From Salvia splendens (Eukaryota; Streptophyta; Magnoliopsida; Lamiales; Lamiaceae), in assembly GCF_004379255.2 (NCBI RefSeq), contig NW_024599272.1, forward strand, positions 1-64,000: a DNA stretch of 64,000 bases, in the 5' to 3' direction. Shown here piece after piece: positions 19,818 to 30,581 of this stretch. Both the position numbers and the translations under genes were made by a program. Below the pieces are notes generated by a model. It was given only the letters and a program-made list of their open reading frames with translations. It did not search any database and was not told the origin of the DNA. Numbering within the stretch: position 1 is the stretch's first letter; each line of letters begins with the position of its first letter.

Positions 19818-22800
19818 TTAACAAGAAGGGTGCGTACCCAAAGAGGTTGAAGGCCCTCCTTGATAGTCAGTGCGGTGTTGCTCTTTGTTCGGAGCGACCT
19901 CCTCGGCGTCCTCGGCCGAACTGTTGCCTCCTAACTTCTCGGCCCCCACGTGCAATTCCATGGGGTCTTCGTCCGCATCCCCACAATTCTCAACATCAAA
20001 TTCTCCGTTCTCCATGAGAGAATAATATTGGTTAGTGCTCATGTGGTTCTTTGCCGAGAAGAACCCACGCCCCCTTGTCAAAGCATGACGCGCGCCTCCT
20101 CTCGGATTCCCTCGCCGAACTGGTGAGACCAAGCTCCTCGCATTGGGGGAGCCCCACTCCACGTCCATGTTCCCACATGGTGTTGGTGGTTCGGTGGTGG
20201 GATGCAATGGATTCCCCCGGTTCGGTGGGGACTTCCCAATCTCGATCCCGACAATGAGCCCGGCATTTTGAGTTCCGGAGCTCGGTCCGCTCCCAAAAGT
20301 AGAGTCACCCTTGGAGTTCGGTCCCTCCCAGGAAGTACCACCGGTATCCTCCCCATTTGTTTTGTTATTGTTTGGTCGATCACCGGCCTTGCCTTGCTTC
20401 TTCCCCTGATGTTTCCATTCATTGGTGCTGGAGGCATTCTTCCCCATATCTTGCTTCCCCTTCTCGGACTGTCTCTCGGGTTGTGGCTGTTTTGGCGGGC
20501 CGTTGTGGTAGTTTCTCTTTGGCGGCCGTTCCTTCTTGCCCGTCGCATAGCACACCTCACTTGCATGGCCGACATGTTTGCATTCTTGGCAATATGATGG
20601 TATCTTGTCCCATCGGACTCGCTGCACCGTTTCTCGCCCACCAAGGTCGAGGATTATCTCTTCGGTAGGTGGTTTTGTGATGTCTATCTCGACGCAAATT
20701 CGGGCAAATGAAAGCCGAGTCTTGTTTGCCGTGGCTCGATCAATTTGTATTGGATTGCCGAGAAGCTTGCCGATGGCGAATAAGGCGGATTGGTCGAAAA
20801 GATGAATGGGGAGGCCAATTAGGTTGCACCAAATTGCCGCAATAGGGGACTCGCAGTAAGCATCAAAGTCCGGGGACCATTTGAAGACCCTCATCGGGTG
20901 TCGGTCAATGAGCCAAACGGGCGTACCCCTTGGGCCTCCAAGGATTCGGGCATAGTCCGCCAAGTCCTCGCATTGAATGAGAATATGTTTAGCATTAATG
21001 TACTTCCAACTAAATCCACATCGAAGTTTAATATTATCGAGGGTCTTTTGGATTTGCAGTCCCGTAGGGATAGAGTGAGAGAACTTACCCACAATGGCGT
21101 GTCCCATGCTCTCAGCAAGCTTTTGAGTTTCCGCTCCGGAGAAGTAGATGGCCGGGATGCCGTCGGACACTGAAGCAAATCCAATGTTCTGGAGCATATC
21201 CGGCTCAAAGGCTTGAGGGCCGGTAGGGTCAGTCGAGCCTTTAAGCATGTCCGCCATCGTTTTCGGCCGACCGGGGTGGCATGAGGCGCCTTCACCCCGG
21301 CCTTGTAGAGTGTTACTCGCCGAGCCCGACGGGGTACCCATAAGCAAGTCCGCCATCGATTTCGGCCACGGCGAGGACCCCGGGGTAGCTTCTACCCCCC
21401 CAAGTTGATTAACTACATTCGGCCCTCGTGTTGCGGCATCCGCCGTGGACTTAGGTGTATTTCCATTTCTCTTCGGATTGTTGAGTTCGGCTTCTCCGTT
21501 CTCGGTGTGGATCTTCTCGGCACCTACGTAGCCGTTGTGTGCCCTTCTCGGCTTTTCCATTCTCGGCTTTTCGGCTTTTTCTTTCTCGGTGTGGATCTTC
21601 TCGACTTTTTCCTTCTCGGTGAGGATCTGTTCGGCATCATCCATAGGCGTATCGTTGGATGTTGGTGTGTCTCTTGTCACTGCAACCATCTCGGTACTAG
21701 GCGTGGCCTTGTTCGTCGTCTCGATAAAAGGCTTTTCCCGGTAGTCGTTAGGGTTCGACTTCGGTCGCGGCTGGCCGAGCTCCGCACTGTAATGTTCCGA
21801 ACTAGCCTCAAACGTAGCTCGGAGCTTGCTAGTTCGTCCTCGTTCGAGAGGGGGGAAGTCCTCAAGAGAGGGTCCATTCCCATCCCGAGGTGTGTGTGTG
21901 ACACTTTGCATGCATCCCGAAGAGTTTAGGGGGAACTCTGGTGGTTTGTGACCGGCCGTAATGAGAGGTTGCGCAACCAATGTGTCTAGCATCTCCGCCG
22001 AGTCCAAGGCGGCTAAGTGGATGATTTCGGCCTTTTTTGGTTGCGTTGGGGCCTCCACGACAATCATCTCACGTGAGCTCTTGGAACGGAAAGGAGTTAG
22101 CGCACTTTCGGAAGGAGGTTTTGGTCTCCAAGCCAATTCGGGAAGGTTGGGTTGCTGCAGAAAGGAGCTAGATTTTTGTTGTTTTGGGGGCTCAACGGAT
22201 GCATTGGGGCCAGCATCACGTGGTGTTCCGAAGTGGCAAGGCGTCAAGGAACTTTCGGAAAGTGATTTTGTTGTTGTGCCCATTTCGGGCAAGTTGACTA
22301 GCGCGTCCACCAAGGCCTTTTGACCCATGCTAGAGCCATCTCTCTCCAAGCAGCCATCATGTGGGGGGTTGTGCTCTCCTCCGTCACCGGTCCCCGCGTT
22401 TGCGCCGGCCGCAAGGTCATCGGCCGAAGCGTTGCCAACAGTTCCGGCGCCGGCAAGTTCTTCATTAATCTTAGCTTCATCTTCACCGTTGGGATTAGGG
22501 GAGGGCTCCATCGACGTCGGGAAGATGGGGCCTTTGCATTTTGGACTTCCGACCGGCGAGCTCCCTTCGGCCCCGAAATCAATCTTCTTCCTAAGTTGCT
22601 TGTCCTCCGGCATCGGTGAGGGTACGAACCTTTTCCGACCAGTGCCTTTGGTGGGAGGGGCTGGTGTACTTTTCCGTGCCTTCACCTTCATTTTCAAAGT
22701 TTTCCTCGCCATTTTCTTGCAGGGAGAAATTATGGCGGAAGACTCCTCCGACGTGAAAGTCATTGGCTGGTCCGAGAGAGGGTCCTCGGCCGACCGGAGG

Positions 22801-22871
22801 ACCATTAGCTGGTCCGAGATGGTGCGCGGTTCTTCGGACTCCGGGGGGGGGTCCGGCGGGAGCTCCGGCAT
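19818..22871 (-). CDS. LINE D ORF1, DUF4283/CCHC protein
   Basis: 1,017 residues from ATG 22871. The order is: acidic Pro-rich start, basic block (RKSTPAPPTKG, GRKRFVPSP, EDKQLRKK), two LPE-x-LSES motifs, SLEDFPPLERG near 345, and a Glu/Lys-rich stretch with two EKIHTE repeats near 430. Then come two SMADLL/TMADML motifs, a DUF4283-like domain (about 560-740), a CCHC knuckle CQECKHVGHASEVC near 760, and STNQYYSLM near 945. It stops with TAA, followed after TA by the ORF2 ATG. It is the nucleic-acid-binding partner in the LINE particle. Confidence 0.94.
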   Translation of the reverse strand: MPELPPDPPPESEEPRTISDQLMVLRSAEDPLSDQPMTFTSEESSAIISPCKKMARKTLKMKVKARKSTPAPPTKGTGRKRFVPSPMPEDKQLRKKIDFGAEGSSPVGSPKCKGPIFPTSMEPSPNPNGEDEAKINEELAGAGTVGNASADDLAAGANAGTGDGGEHNPPHDGCLERDGSSMGQKALVDALVNLPEMGTTTKSLSESSLTPCHFGTPRDAGPNASVEPPKQQKSSSFLQQPNLPELAWRPKPPSESALTPFRSKSSREMIVVEAPTQPKKAEIIHLAALDSAEMLDTLVAQPLITAGHKPPEFPLNSSGCMQSVTHTPRDGNGPSLEDFPPLERGRTSKLRATFEASSEHYSAELGQPRPKSNPNDYREKPFIETTNKATPSTEMVAVTRDTPTSNDTPMDDAEQILTEKEKVEKIHTEKEKAEKPRMEKPRRAHNGYVGAEKIHTENGEAELNNPKRNGNTPKSTADAATRGPNVVNQLGGVEATPGSSPWPKSMADLLMGTPSGSASNTLQGRGEGASCHPGRPKTMADMLKGSTDPTGPQAFEPDMLQNIGFASVSDGIPAIYFSGAETQKLAESMGHAIVGKFSHSIPTGLQIQKTLDNIKLRCGFSWKYINAKHILIQCEDLADYARILGGPRGTPVWLIDRHPMRVFKWSPDFDAYCESPIAAIWCNLIGLPIHLFDQSALFAIGKLLGNPIQIDRATANKTRLSFARICVEIDITKPPTEEIILDLGGRETVQRVRWDKIPSYCQECKHVGHASEVCYATGKKERPPKRNYHNGPPKQPQPERQSEKGKQDMGKNASSTNEWKHQGKKQGKAGDRPNNNKTNGEDTGGTSWEGPNSKGDSTFGSGPSSGTQNAGLIVGIEIGKSPPNRGNPLHPTTEPPTPCGNMDVEWGSPNARSLVSPVRRGNPRGGARHALTRGRGFFSAKNHMSTNQYYSLMENGEFDVENCGDADEDPMELHVGAEKLGGNSSAEDAEEVAPNKEQHRTDYQGGPSTSLGTHPSC

Positions 22872-23083
22872 GATCGAGAGAGCGAGTCGAGTCGAGTCAC
22901 CAGCCGCTCCGGAGCTTTGTTCGTGCCTTAGCCAATGGAGTGGGTTGGTTGGTGAGAATCCGAGGTCGGGAGGGTGGTGGGTGGCTGGTGGAGCGGGGGC
23001 GTGAGGGGGACCGTCGACGGTGGTGAGCCGACTGAGAATGGGGGTAGGCGGCGATGTGGGAACTCAAAACGTGGTGGGGGATT

Positions 23084-23113
23084 CTAGAGAGAAGGGAGAG
23101 CGTCTCTCTCTAA
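23084..23113 (-). promoter_or_regulatory. 5' leader stem-loop, LINE D
   Basis: TTAGAGAGA / TCTCTCTAG. The outermost pair is U-G here, against C-G in LINEs A, B and I. Confidence 0.7.
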
Positions 23114-23120
23114 CTTACTG

Positions 23121-25434
23121 TTTCGTAGGATTATTATCCCCACATAATGGGTGGCAATAATATTAGAAACTACCTTCACAAAATTTGGTAAACCAACCGA
23201 TGGAGACCATATACAAACTTTAAGTTTGTAATTATCGCTTAGATATTTCGGTTATGACTTTTCATTAATTATCCTTAGCCTTAAGGTAGAAAAAGGCTGA
23301 ATTAAATCCTGTTGGTATTTAATTCACCGGACAATTAAAACTTTTAGTCTTTAGTATCTTATTTAAGGAAGTATATTAATATGCTAAAATTTAATTCTCA
23401 TTCATATCTTCTATAAGATGTATCTAAAATAAATTGAATTATTTATATCTTGGACGGACATAAAAAATTAAATTTATATTAATTCCTTGTTCAAGATTAG
23501 GAAGAGAATAATTATATTATTTAATGTAATCTTCTATATCTATCCTAAATAGGATTCTAGATATATAATATTTAGGAAACTATTAAATTATTCTTGTCAA
23601 TATCATCTAGGATTAAATAGAATATATTTATTTCCATAGATATAGTCAATAATTAAAATATTCCTAAAATCTAGGGCGACCTTCCAGCTAGCGTCTCGGA
23701 TGGTTCTCGGACGAACCACCGCACCAGGCCAGACCCCGTCTCGGCTGGGATCCGCGCGAGGCCTTCGGTCTCGGTCGACGGTGCGCACTAGACCTCGCTC
23801 GCCGCGTGATCGCTGCCTGATTCTTCCACTGTTTCAACATCCCTATCTACGATCGCACGTAGAGCGAGCGCCGACGGATCGCACGTCTCGTGCAGTCGAA
23901 AATTAATGTTCTTTTATACTATTGTTCTTGAGTTCATCATGCATAAAATATAACAACTAAATACAAGAACATGCTTCGAAATCAAATAACACTTGCATCA
24001 AAATAAATCACATAATAAGCAGATTTATTAAGCAGATTATTTAGACAATTTTATTCACGTAATTATCACATGTATCATGCTCATAACATGAATTAAACAT
24101 GCTTTTAGTATAATTGAAACCTAAAACATACTTTCCTACGGAGTAGGAATAATAATACCTTGTTGATTCTCCAAAGAATCGACGATGGCTCGCGACTTCT
24201 CCACGTGGGACGTCGAGTAATAGACCACGAATCTTCTGGCTGGTTCCCGAACTCGTATTCCGATATCAGTGTGGGCTGATCTCACTGAAACACAAGGACT
24301 GAAACACAAGACAGAAAAATTATCACGGAGAAGAAGAGCTGAAGATTTCGACTTCTGCTCTATATAGGAGTAGTCGAAATTTTCATAAAATAATTAAGTG
24401 TATATTCTATCTAATTTATTCTCCTATTTATAATAAGTCCATATTGGGCCCAGACAGGGATCTATGGAAGATTTTGGATATGGGCTCCCCAATTAGCTTT
24501 TTACTAATTAAATTGAACCCACAATGTAATATAAGCTTTAATTGGAATATTACGAGCAGCCACTACAGAAGTAATATTGAACTCTCCATCCAAATCCGAA
24601 ATTACAAGTATCCGGGTTTCCATTTTAACTTTTATTTCCCGCACATAAGATATAAATGTTCATTAATTAATTAATGTCTGCAATGGACTTAATTAATTAA
24701 CTTCTTATTAATTCCAAGAGTGGACTTAGTGTTCACACTTATTTAATATTCATAGAGTAAACAAACTCCAACTAGCTAGGTTCTGAATAATAAAACCTTG
24801 TTTCTTGATCCTCTTGAGGACATTATCAAACGAGACTCACCTCGCGCACGTTTATTATAATAAAAATCCTAGCACCGCTAGATAACAATTACCACTACCC
24901 AATGTATCAGGATTATTGGGTGACGAAAAACCCGCACCATTTGATAAGTCAAAGTAGTGCATAACTAATACTGTATGTTCAATGTAAACATATACTGATT
25001 AAGAAATAAATATTTATCAAGACCTCGTCTTTCATTAGATAGCATAAAGACAATTCTTGTTGTTAGATCCCTTCAGTGTTATACCACACCAATGTCATCT
25101 TATTTCAATGAGGCTTAGAAATATGCGTACTGACATTGCAATCTTTCACGATGGGTAGTCTAATTCCATCTAGGTTGTGAAATTATTCTTTTCTTTGTTC
25201 AGAACTGACCGTGTTACCTTTAATTGGACGTGGCCCACAACCGGTCTACTAAAACAAAGACTTAGACTTTGTTAACATTCTTATACATTTAAATATGCAA
25301 TAAAACAACCATTAAATGTAAAATATAACAACATTACGACAAATGTAATCTGTTTTATTCCTTGGAATATAAAATAAGAGTTTTTACAGTTTTCAATCAC
25401 TCGAAAGGTGATTTCTAGTATACAAACTCTAACA
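23121..25434 (-). mobile_element. Copia-type LTR with leader
   Basis: The outer edge is clear: TGTTAGAG begins at 25434 on the minus strand. The first 900 bases align with the LTR at 3418-4365. A TATAAATA box lies at 24432-24425. The inner edge and a primer binding site could not be fixed. 23121-24100 is AT-rich with a GC-rich island at 23680-23900 and has no reliable coding sequence. The end at 23120 is cut by LINE D. It may be the 5' LTR of the gag remnant at 13519-14934. Confidence 0.65.
24425..24432 (-). promoter_or_regulatory. TATA box in copia LTR
   Basis: TATAAATA on the minus strand, about 1,000 bases inside the LTR edge and followed by a U5-like stretch. Confidence 0.5.
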
Positions 25435-25442
25435 CTATGGTT
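25424..25442. repeat. Target-site duplication of SINE, left copy
   Basis: AAACTCTAACACTATGGTT at 25424-25442 is repeated exactly at 25583-25601. The left copy straddles the copia LTR edge (25434), so the SINE inserted after the LTR. Confidence 0.95.
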
Positions 25443-25582
25443 GTCCAGAGCCTTTGTCATAGCGGCAATGAGCTTAGATATTATTGTAAGAGGTACCGAG
25501 TTCGAGCCCTCTTGGCATCAATTGTAATTTCCATCAATTGTAATTTCCTCCTTTCTATAGGAGTTTATTTGTAATTAAAAAA
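25443..25582 (+). mobile_element. tRNA-derived SINE
   Basis: A 140-bp element between perfect 19-bp direct repeats. A good RNA polymerase III B box (GAGTTCGAGCCCT, 25498-25510) and a weaker A-box-like stretch near 25460-25473 lie in the tRNA-like head. The body holds a 16-bp tandem duplication (25516-25531 and 25532-25547) and a CTCC...GGAG hairpin (25548-25563), then a short A-rich tail. It has no coding capacity. Its 3' end does not show the CACC-N5-GGTG hairpin of the LINEs here, so its partner LINE is a different one. Confidence 0.85.
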
Positions 25583-25601
25583 AAACTCTAACACTATGGT
25601 T

Positions 25602-26147
25602 CAGCAATATTGAGAGAAACAGTCCTAACATCTCTGGTGAGGAATGACCGACTGAGAGAATCTAGTGTTTGGTCGAGAGTGTGGGTGATCTTGACAAGCA
25701 GATGTACTGACTAGGAAGGAAAAGGGGACGGCCGAAGTTCGAGGTTGCTTACATCCGGATTGAACTCAAACTAGAAGGGAGGGACGGTTGAAAATGTAGC
25801 CTGTTAAATGTGTTTTTAATGTGTTTATTTTGTGTGTTTCCTTTTATGTGTTTTCTTTTTCTATTCTTTTCCGTGTTTCATTTTAGTTTTAGGGTGTTAG
25901 GGCCTTTCTAGTTTAGTATTTTTAGTTTAGGGATCGGTCAGGGGAGTAACTAGGCTAGAATTCGACTTACTATTTTTGGTTTGTTCCTCCACGCTTGAGG
26001 ACAACATGTGTTAAGTGTGAGTAGTTTGATAAGTCGTATTCTAGGTCTTGGTTACTGCTCAGTATGATAAGCTTAACGTGCATTATTTGCAAGAAAGGTT
26101 GCTTAAGTGTGCAGGAAATGGTACAAGTCAGCAGGAGAATAACCAAC
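25602..26147 (+). mobile_element. Probable gypsy-type 3' end remnant
   Basis: No gene is visible. A stretch at 25990-26040 (CGCTTGAGGACAACATGTG, then a purine-rich segment and TGATAAGT at 26028-26035) resembles the polypurine tract and LTR start of Tat/Athila-like plant gypsy elements. About 110 bases of putative LTR follow before LINE G begins near 26148. This rests on family pattern only. Confidence 0.4.
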
Positions 26148-27256
26148 CCCCTTTTGCTCTCGACCATGCTCTCTCGCCGTCCTGCAGCCAACCCCGTTTT
26201 ACCTTTCCCTCAGCTCCGGCGACAAACCCGGAATCCTCACTACCAGTTTCGCTCACGCCAGCCTCCCATGGCCAACTCGCCGGGGATGGCCTCCTCAAAG
26301 CCCATTCCACCTCTTGCCAACGTTACCCCTCCTGAAGAACCTGTCCCTCACCGAGACCAACAAATGGTCTTCAAAGCCGAGCTTAGCTCGCCACAACAGA
26401 AAAAGACGGGTCAGAAAGTTGTGGTGAAGAACGTGACGTCCAAACTCCGGACTAGGAAAACCACGCCGGTACCGCCAACCAAGGGAGGAGGTAGAAAGAG
26501 TCATTCTTTCCCTAATTCCGGAAGACAAACAAATCAGGAAAAAGATTGATTTCGGCCATGTTGACGTGTTGTGTAACGCTGCTTCCGACGTCGAGCAAGT
26601 TCCATCCATCGCGGATATCTGTCCACTCAACGATGAAACACCTGTTTTCGAGGAAAGATTGGCACTCGTGCAGAGTGCTCCTCAAGAGTTAACTGGAAAA
26701 CCGGGGGAGCAAGACGTTTCCCTGTCGCTTGCCGGAGAGACATCCCTCCCGGCGCCGGAGCTCATGGACATCAACCAAAAGAAGTCTGTTGAGGGGTGTA
26801 AGGAGATAGTACTAGCACCTAGAGGGGATGAGTTGGCTGTATCAGAAAAAGCACAAGTCTCGGCAATCGTGACGGTCAACTATCCAAATGTGGATAAAAA
26901 TACAAACCCACTTTCTGAAAGACAATTAGTCCTTTCTCAGCATGAGGAGTCACGTGAGATCTCGGATGTAACTGTGCAAGTGCAAACAAAAAGAGGATAT
27001 CTCCCCCTCCTAGTCCAAACCGAGGAGGCCGAGGAGGCTATGGATTGCATTGCAACCCAAACTCTTGCTCGACTGCAGCTACTTGAAGGTGAAGCTGGCG
27101 CAGGCGACATCACCCCCTCCCGGTATTTAGCAGTCTTCACCAGTCCCGACTGAAGTCAGGTCCCTTCCTAGCACGTTCGTCCCCTATGTTGCACCTCTGG
27201 AACACTTCCCCCCATTGGAACATGGTAATACAAAGAAGCTGTGCAATAGCTTTGAA

Positions 27257-27274
27257 AAGGGAGTAGCTTCGGCA
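27257..27274. repeat. Target-site duplication of the ORF1-only insert, left copy
   Basis: AAGGGAGTAGCTTCGGCA here and AAGGGAGCGGCTTCGGCA at 27971-27988 (two differences in 18). The repeat lies in the LINE G ORF1 coding region, which resumes after it. Confidence 0.85.
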
Positions 27275-27726
27275 AGACTATCCGCCGAGAGTGGCGCCCG
27301 AAGGTGGCGACTACGGATGGCACTCCCCCAAACATTGATCACACTTGCAAGGAGAACGAAAGAGACAACCACGAGGAGATCAAGAAGGGCAAAATGGAGG
27401 CCAATCCGTTGGGTTCAAGAGAGTCCTTTGGGAGTCAACCAAGTGTGGATGAAGATGGGTTTCAATTGGTGTCACGGAAACGGAAAGGAAAGGCTCGTAA
27501 CGGAGGAACGCACTCCAAGGCTCCACACATAGATCATTGGCGTTCAAAGGACAATGTGGCTACGGTTTCATTTGTTCGAGATGAACCTAGCGCGAGCAAG
27601 ACGAGCACTTGTTCAATGAGTGTCTCATGCGGGCTCCCCGACCGGGAGAATGAAGGCTTCATCGAGGAACTTGATCCGGAACGGATTACCCATCACGGGG
27701 GTATCCCTATTGCGGGTCTCAATTGA
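27275..27726 (+). pseudogene. ORF1-only element, C-terminal coding fragment
   Basis: Reads openly from the REWRPKV motif (27285) through DEDGFQLVSRKRKGK (27450-27494), HIDHWRSKDNVATV and MSVSCGLPDRENEGFIEELD to GGIPIAGLN and TGA. The same ordered motifs occur in element F, ending GGIPIVCLN. None is present in ORF1 of LINEs A, B, D, E or J. It is a fragment because the insertion is 5'-truncated. Function is unknown beyond a likely nucleic-acid-binding role, given the basic VSRKRKGK patch. Confidence 0.8.
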
Positions 27727-27940
27727 GGGACGGAGGTATATTTTGTGATGGGAAGGTACCGTCATGTTAATTTTAATAGGATTGCTAAGAGTACATTGAT
27801 GACCACTCTAGTAGGTAGGGAGGCCCTCGTTGTACTCTAATTGGTTGTTGTGAATCGTCACTTTCGGGCGATTCAGTGTTTTTGATTGTTCGTTGCAATT
27901 GACTCTGGTAATGCACAGGTGTGGGTCCGCCTTAACCCTC

Positions 27941-27953
27941 CACCCTCGTGGTG
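27941..27953 (+). promoter_or_regulatory. 3' terminal stem-loop, ORF1-only element
   Basis: CACC-CTCGT-GGTG, the same stem as the LINEs with a different five-base loop, just before the poly(A). Confidence 0.65.
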
Positions 27954-29585
27954 TTTTAAAAAAAAAAAAAAAGGGAGCGGCTTCGGCATGGAAGGGGAAG
28001 GGCGGCGCGGAACAGAGTGGGATTGGCCTAAAACCCCCTTCGGCAACACCGGCGCCGCAGAGGGCCCACAACAGTCCATCAAGCTTACAAGAACTAAAAG
28101 CCATACACCACCATGGAAGCAGATATGCTCATACAACCAACTGCAAGAAACCGTCCTTGGCCGACATTGTTAAGGGCAGCTCCGACGCCACGGAACCACA
28201 CATCTTCGAGCCAGATAAAATACAGAGCATTGGCTCTGTTTGCCTTTCTAACGGTACCCCTGTGATCTATTTTTCGGGAGCTGAAACGAAGCAACTGGCT
28301 GACAACCTTGGCCACGCTATTGTCGGTAAGTTCTCCCACTCCATACCGGCCACATATCAGATCCAAAAGGCTCTCGACAACATCAAATTCTCACGCAGTG
28401 TCTCATGGAAATTCATCAACGCAAAACACATCCTCCTACAATTCGATGCCTTAGATGATTATGCAAAGATGCTCAGTGGCCCCAAGGGTTCTCCGGTTTA
28501 GTACGTCGACAGACACCCCATGAGAGTTTTTAAATGGTCGCCTCAGTTTGATGTTTTTTGTGAATCGCCAATCACCGCAATCTGGTGCAACTTTATTTGA
28601 CTGCCAATACACCTCTACGATACTGCAGCACTTTTCGCTATTGGTAAGCTCCTAGGCAATCCGATTCAGATTGACCATGCTACAACCAACAAATCGAGGT
28701 TATCCTTCGCGAGACTCTGCATTGAAATTGATATTACTAAACCTCCGGTGGAAGAAATCATCCTTGATTTGTGCGGGAAGGAAATCACCCAACAAGTCAG
28801 ATGGGACAAAATCCCATCCTATTGCAGAGAATGTAAGCATGTGCGACACAAGGGCGATGTATGTTACGCAGCATGGAGAAGAGCGAGGCCGGAAAGGAGA
28901 AACTACCATGTCCTACCAGAGAAGTCATACAAAGAACAACAGCCATCCCCAAGAGAAGGGGCACCTCAACCGCCTAGGAAGTTGACACACCACAATGGCA
29001 ACACCGAGGAAAACAATGGTCACCCGGAACAGGGGAACAGCTTGGCGTTTAGGGGTAGGGCCCCCGCACCCTTGCGGTGCGCAAAGAACAGAATCTAGAT
29101 GCTTCTAGCCCTGGAATCCGGTCGGAGGCCCAGGTTTATACCGACTTCATGAGGGAAGAGGGTGTTGACTAGAGGGTAAAGGGGGATCTTAACTTGCGGC
29201 AAAAGGGAATCCACTCCGGTACCAGCTCCTCAGGCTCCTCCCCCACCAAAAACTACTCGGACTCCATAGGACCCTCTGTTCCAGTGAAACCAAAGGCATC
29301 GATGTGGAAGGGTCGTGATCCAAATGGGATGTTTGACTCCAAGGGTCCACAGAGAATGATCCTGAGTGCCAACAAGTATTATAAACTCATGGCCAATGGA
29401 GAATTTGACACAGAAAATTTTGAGGATGAAGAAGTCGTCAGCATGGAGCTTGTGGTGTAGGCTGGTGCGGACGAAGACACTGTAGTCTGTAACCTGGCCG
29501 GAGATCAGGCGGCAAATGAAGATAGAAACATCATTTTACCACATGGGCGGTCCTCCCCTGCCCGGGTATGAATACTCCTTGTCTT

Positions 29586-30545
29586 ATGTCAATGAATTTT
29601 CTTTTTTGGAATGTTATGGGAATCGCTAATGCGCCAACCCAAAACATCGTTAAAAGACTATTAAACTCTATAATGTTTCCCTGCTGGTGATTATTGAGCC
29701 TCTCACACAACCCAACCCGGTGCTTTACTCCAAGACCCTGGGCCTGGAGTTTCGTTGTACAAATAGCAATTGAAAAATCTGGATTTTCTCTGAACATGGA
29801 TCAATAGTTGATGCTTTGGCCGTCTCAGAGCAAACACTTCATGGACGCTTTGTCTCCCTCGAAGATACCAACACCCCTCATTGTCACTGCCGTATACTCC
29901 AAGTGCTCTAGAGCATAACGCTATCCACTCCGGGAAACGCTAAGGGAGCTTGCGGAACATATCAATACTATTCTCCACACTCGAGACCGAGTCGGGAGCG
30001 AGTCCAATAGGCTAGCTGAAATGGTAGATTTTGCGGAAGTGATCGAGGACTGCAGGCTGCTTGACTTGGGCTTTGATGGCTCAGACTACACATGGTCCAA
30101 AAATGAATTGTTCGAAAGGCTGGATCGTTTTCTCCTAGGCGAGGCGTGGACGAATGACTTTGAAGTATCGAGAGTCACGCACCTCCCCCGTGTTTCTTCA
30201 GATCATGGTCCTCTCCTTATGCGATGCAAAAGACCCTCGGTAGGGAATCACAACAAACCATTTAGGTTCCAGAACATGTGGACGAGACACCACGGCTTCC
30301 TGGATCTCGTCCCGCGCAACCGGAATCAGGTTACTGAGGCAATCGACATCCTCAACCTACAAATCAAACTTAAGAGACTCAAAGCCTCACTCAGGACGTG
30401 GAACAAAGAAACTTTCGGTAACATTCACCTGAATCTTCAACTTCGAGACAGATCCGTCCCCTCAGCACAGAGCCAATATCAACAAGTGCATCGCTCAATA
30501 CATCCTTCTCCTCAATATGGAAGAGGACTTCTGGAAACAAAAGGC
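29586..30545 (+). pseudogene. LINE G ORF2, endonuclease part only
   Basis: ATG 29586 gives MNFLFWNVMGIANAP, where the usual Arg of WNVRG is Met. The endonuclease is damaged in its middle: the GGDFNT region is missing between about 29940 and 29965. From 30021 it reads openly with DCRLLDLGFDGSDYTWSKN and SSDHGPLLM. It ends at KQKAAI against element F. The RT half is absent. Confidence 0.85.
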
Positions 30546-30555
30546 GGCGATCAGC

Positions 30556-30581
30556 AGAGAGAGAAGCTCTCCCTTCTCTCT
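30556..30581 (+). promoter_or_regulatory. 5' leader stem-loop, element F
   Basis: Arms AGAGAGA and TCTCTCT around an AGAAGCTCTCCCT-like loop. This is the same arrangement as the autonomous LINE leaders. Confidence 0.6.

Larger units (their letters stand above)
15394..23120 (-). mobile_element. LINE D, full-length with both ORFs open
   Basis: About 7.7 kb on the minus strand: 5' end near 23120, ORF1 22871-19818, ORF2 19815-15649, 3' UTR, and poly(A) of about 41 (T at 15394-15434). Both ORFs are uninterrupted, so by sequence this is the best candidate for an autonomous source element here. It is nearly identical to LINE E in inverted orientation. I see no target-site duplication. Instead the flanks share a diverged 58-bp direct repeat (15295-15352 and 23120-23178). 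Confidence 0.95.
27275..27972 (+). mobile_element. ORF1-only (half-LINE) element, 5'-truncated copy
   Basis: A 0.7-kb insertion with an 18-bp imperfect target-site duplication, an open frame for the C-terminal half of an ORF1-like protein (stop 27724-27726), a 3' UTR of about 230 bases, a LINE-type 3' stem-loop (27941-27953) and poly(A) (27958-27972). There is no ORF2 between the ORF1 stop and the poly(A). The coding part matches element F (45352-45952), not the LINE ORF1s. It shows that an ORF1-only RNA was mobilised. Confidence 0.82.
26268..29570 (+). pseudogene. LINE G ORF1, decayed and interrupted
   Basis: Starts at ATG 26268 (MANSPGMASS). The conserved basic block RKTTPVPPTKGGGRK is followed by a frameshift near 26515. 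The middle part reads to a stop at 27153, and PLEHFPPLEHG lies at 27190-27220. The insert then splits it at 27274. From 27989 it continues with SLADIVKG, a DUF4283-like region (28200-28730) with stops at 28499 and 28597, a CCHC knuckle CRECKHVRHKGDVC near 28830, and a SANKYYKLM tail near 29370. Not functional. Confidence 0.85.
26148..30550 (+). mobile_element. LINE G, old and 3'-truncated
   Basis: An L1-type element with decayed ORF1 (26268 to about 29570) and the endonuclease half of ORF2 (29586 to about 30545). The 5' stem-loop of the other LINEs is not found, so its true 5' end may be missing. An ORF1-only element is inserted at 27275-27972. It stops at the FWKQKAA motif, directly against the 5' leader of element F. 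It has more stops and frameshifts than the other LINEs, so it is the oldest here. Confidence 0.85.

Noticed and set aside
15295..23178. 58-bp repeats as the target-site duplication of LINE D
   Set aside because: They are about 20% diverged while D is young, and the left copy is separated from the poly(T) by about 40 unrelated bases.
23680..23910. Small GC-rich open frames as a host gene
   Set aside because: Short overlapping frames on both strands in an LTR/leader context, without a recognisable motif.
25443..25582. Functional tRNA gene
   Set aside because: Only the B box is good. There is no cloverleaf, and target duplications plus an A-rich tail mark it as a SINE.
27275..27972. Processed pseudogene of a host gene
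   Set aside because: The coding part matches element F with the DUF4283-type ORF1, and the 3' end carries the LINE hairpin, so it is a mobile-element copy.
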